NCBI GenBank assembly: GCA_905215445.1
Contig: CAJMPZ010000076.1
Location: 1-6,695 of the forward strand
From: an uncultured bacterium
GTDB taxonomy: Bacteria; Actinomycetota; Coriobacteriia; Coriobacteriales; Coriobacteriaceae
Reading direction: 5' to 3'
DNA length: 6,695 nt
This document shows, one piece after another, positions 5,134 through 6,695 of the stretch. Under the pieces are notes generated by a model. That model was not told where the DNA came from and did no database searches. It was given only the letters and a program-made list of their open reading frames with translations. Numbering within the stretch: the first letter of the stretch is position 1; every line of letters starts with the position of its first letter. The translations under genes and the position numbers were made by a program.

Positions 5134-6695
5134 ATGAAGAACATCCTGCATCTGTTTAAGCGCGATGTCCAAAACGTGTCTCGCTCCGTAATCGGCTTGG
5201 TTGTCGTGATGGGCCTCATTATCGTGCCGTGTCTGTACGCGTGGTTTAACATCGCCGGCAGCTGGGATCCGTACGGCAGCACCGGCAATCTTAAGATCGC
5301 CGTGGTCAACACCGATGAGGGTTACGAGAGCGATCTGATCCCCGTCGAGGTTAACGTGGGCGAAAACGTGACCGCCACCCTACGCGGCAACGAGAGCTTC
5401 GATTGGGTTGTGCTTAACGATCGCGAAAAGGCTATCGAGGGCGTTAAGTCGGGCGCGTACTATGCTGCCGTCGTTATCCCCAAAACGTTTAGCGCCGACA
5501 TGATGACGCTTTTCTCGACCGACGTGAAACACGCCGATATCGAGTTTTACGAGAACCAGAAGGCCAACGCCATCGCGCAGATCGTGACCGAGAAGGGTTC
5601 GAGCGCCGTTCAGAACCAGGTTAACGAATCTTTTACCAAGACCATTACGAGCATCGGTCTTAAGACGGTGTCCAGCCTGCTCGATTACATGAGCACCGAC
5701 CAAGTCAGCAACTTTATCGCCAACCTGTCCTCGACGCTCGGCGATTCGGTCCAGGACCTGCAGGACGTTCAGGCCAGCGCAACGTCGCTTGCGGGCATTT
5801 TGAGCTCCACGTCCGATTCGTTGACGTCGGCGAGCGGTATGCTCCAGCAGACGGGTGCGGTCGATGAGTCGACCAAGCAGCTGATGGAGCATGCCAAGAG
5901 CGGCATCGATGATTCCAAAGAAGCGCTGAAGGCCGCCAACGATGCCGTTGACGCGGCGATTGACGGAAGCGCGGGCTCGTTCGACAACGTATCCGCCGAG
6001 CTTGCGAAGGCATTCGACACCGCAAACCAGCATGTGGACCTTACGGTGTCCCAACTCAACGATGCCGCTGCGGCCCTCGATGCGCGCGCCAAGGATATCG
6101 ATGCGATGGTCGATCAGCTCCGCAGCCTTGCCGACCAGGTGAGCGATGACAAGCTCAAAGACGGCCTCAAGTCCGCCGCGACGTCGCTGGGCAGAATCGC
6201 CGTTGAGTACCGCAACAACGCCAACGACCTGAGGGCAACCGCAAAGTCCCTTTCCGACAGCATGGCAGAGGTCAACAGCACGCGTGCCGAGGTCGACCAG
6301 GCCATCGCCGATGCCAAGGCGGGTATCTCGGGTGCCAAGTCCGACTACGATTCCACGTTTTCGGTTAAGGCCAAGGAGCTCAAGAAGACCATTTCGGGCG
6401 TTCTGAATTCCCTGAACGGTATCTCGGGTGATTTGGATAGCGCCGTGAGCGGTCTGACCGACGCCTCTGGTTCGCTCGCGAAGGGCCTCTCCAAGGCTGC
6501 AAGGCTCGTCAACAAGGCTTCCGATCAGCTGGGTGAGGCATCGGACAAGATCAGCGCGTTCAAGGACGAGCTCGACGGCGCCCTGATGTCGGGTGACCTG
6601 GCGACGATCAAGACGATGATCGGCAACGACCCCGAGGGCCTGGCCGTGTCGCTTTCCGGCCCCGTCGCGCTCGACCGCAAGCCGGTCTATCCGAT
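5134..6695 (+). CDS. Second YhgE/Pip-family membrane protein (3'-truncated by window edge)
   Basis: The frame opens at ATG 5134, directly after the TAA of the upstream gene, and has no stop before the window ends, giving 520 codons plus two bases. The start is supported by the strong site at 5116-5127 and by alignment of LFKRDVQN (residues 7-14) with FKRDIKRL of its neighbour. Order: a short cytoplasmic N-terminus, one span (about 17-41), the family motif SWDPYGSTGNLKIAVVNTDEG (begins near 43), an external domain including VKSGAYYAAVVIPKTFS (104-120), and a polar Ala/Ser/Asp-rich helical stalk from about 180 to 485. LSGPVALDRKPVYP (507-520) is the family signature just before the second span, so the window cuts at the entry to the ABC-2-like membrane domain. 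It is clearly paralogous to the upstream protein and probably its partner. The two stalks differ, but both carry a matching (V/I)SGDLxxxVSGLT block about 80-90 residues before the signature proline. Function is unknown beyond the family. Confidence 0.92.
   Translation, partial: MKNILHLFKRDVQNVSRSVIGLVVVMGLIIVPCLYAWFNIAGSWDPYGSTGNLKIAVVNTDEGYESDLIPVEVNVGENVTATLRGNESFDWVVLNDREKAIEGVKSGAYYAAVVIPKTFSADMMTLFSTDVKHADIEFYENQKANAIAQIVTEKGSSAVQNQVNESFTKTITSIGLKTVSSLLDYMSTDQVSNFIANLSSTLGDSVQDLQDVQASATSLAGILSSTSDSLTSASGMLQQTGAVDESTKQLMEHAKSGIDDSKEALKAANDAVDAAIDGSAGSFDNVSAELAKAFDTANQHVDLTVSQLNDAAAALDARAKDIDAMVDQLRSLADQVSDDKLKDGLKSAATSLGRIAVEYRNNANDLRATAKSLSDSMAEVNSTRAEVDQAIADAKAGISGAKSDYDSTFSVKAKELKKTISGVLNSLNGISGDLDSAVSGLTDASGSLAKGLSKAARLVNKASDQLGEASDKISAFKDELDGALMSGDLATIKTMIGNDPEGLAVSLSGPVALDRKPVYP

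Noticed and set aside
4219..5172. 317-codon open frame on the minus strand
   Set aside because: It lies opposite the membrane domain of the first YhgE/Pip gene, has no plausible family features, is rich in His/Gln/Arg/Asp as expected from antisense of GC-biased codons, and overlaps the start of the second gene.
5380..6054. 224-codon open frame on the minus strand
   Set aside because: It is antisense to the stalk of the second YhgE/Pip gene, whose frame is supported by homology and a strong ribosome binding site. The composition is that of a shadow frame.

Overview
The window carries three protein-coding genes, all on the + strand. They are the 3' part of htpG (Hsp90 chaperone), a complete 926-codon YhgE/Pip-family membrane protein gene, and the 5' part of a second, paralogous YhgE/Pip gene that runs off the right edge. 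The DNA is moderately GC-rich, with strong C/G preference at third codon positions. The HtpG sequence type and tandem large YhgE/Pip proteins suggest a gut-type actinobacterium of class Coriobacteriia, perhaps Collinsella. That placement is recognition from protein style and composition; no marker gene here proves it.

Layout. Positions 1-1980 hold htpG, open at the left edge and lacking about 20 N-terminal residues. Positions 1981-2352 are a 372-base gap with no credible gene but much structure. It holds two long, nearly perfect inverted repeats placed end to end (25-bp arms at 2011-2080, 34-bp arms at 2091-2175, 10 bases apart). An AT-richer stretch follows, with short inverted and direct repeats and a plausible promoter just before the next gene. 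Positions 2353-5133 encode the first YhgE/Pip protein. Positions 5134-6695 encode the first 520 residues of the second, whose ATG directly follows the first gene's TAA. The ribosome binding site of the second gene is written inside the last codons of the first.

How the parts work together. HtpG is a cytosolic housekeeping chaperone and has no evident functional link to the genes downstream. The two YhgE/Pip genes look like one translationally coupled operon making a matched pair. Each has a short cytoplasmic N-terminus, one membrane span, a conserved WDPYG-containing external domain, a long external helical stalk, and then a multi-span membrane domain related to ABC-2 permeases, seen in full only in the first protein. 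Family members include phage receptors (Lactococcus Pip, Bacillus YueB) and type VII secretion EsaA, but the actual role of this pair is unknown. The first protein also carries about 190 residues beyond the usual family end, with two more predicted spans and a polar tail. That extension and the double palindrome block are the most notable items. I see no CRISPR array, tRNA, rRNA, transposase or recognisable defence system.
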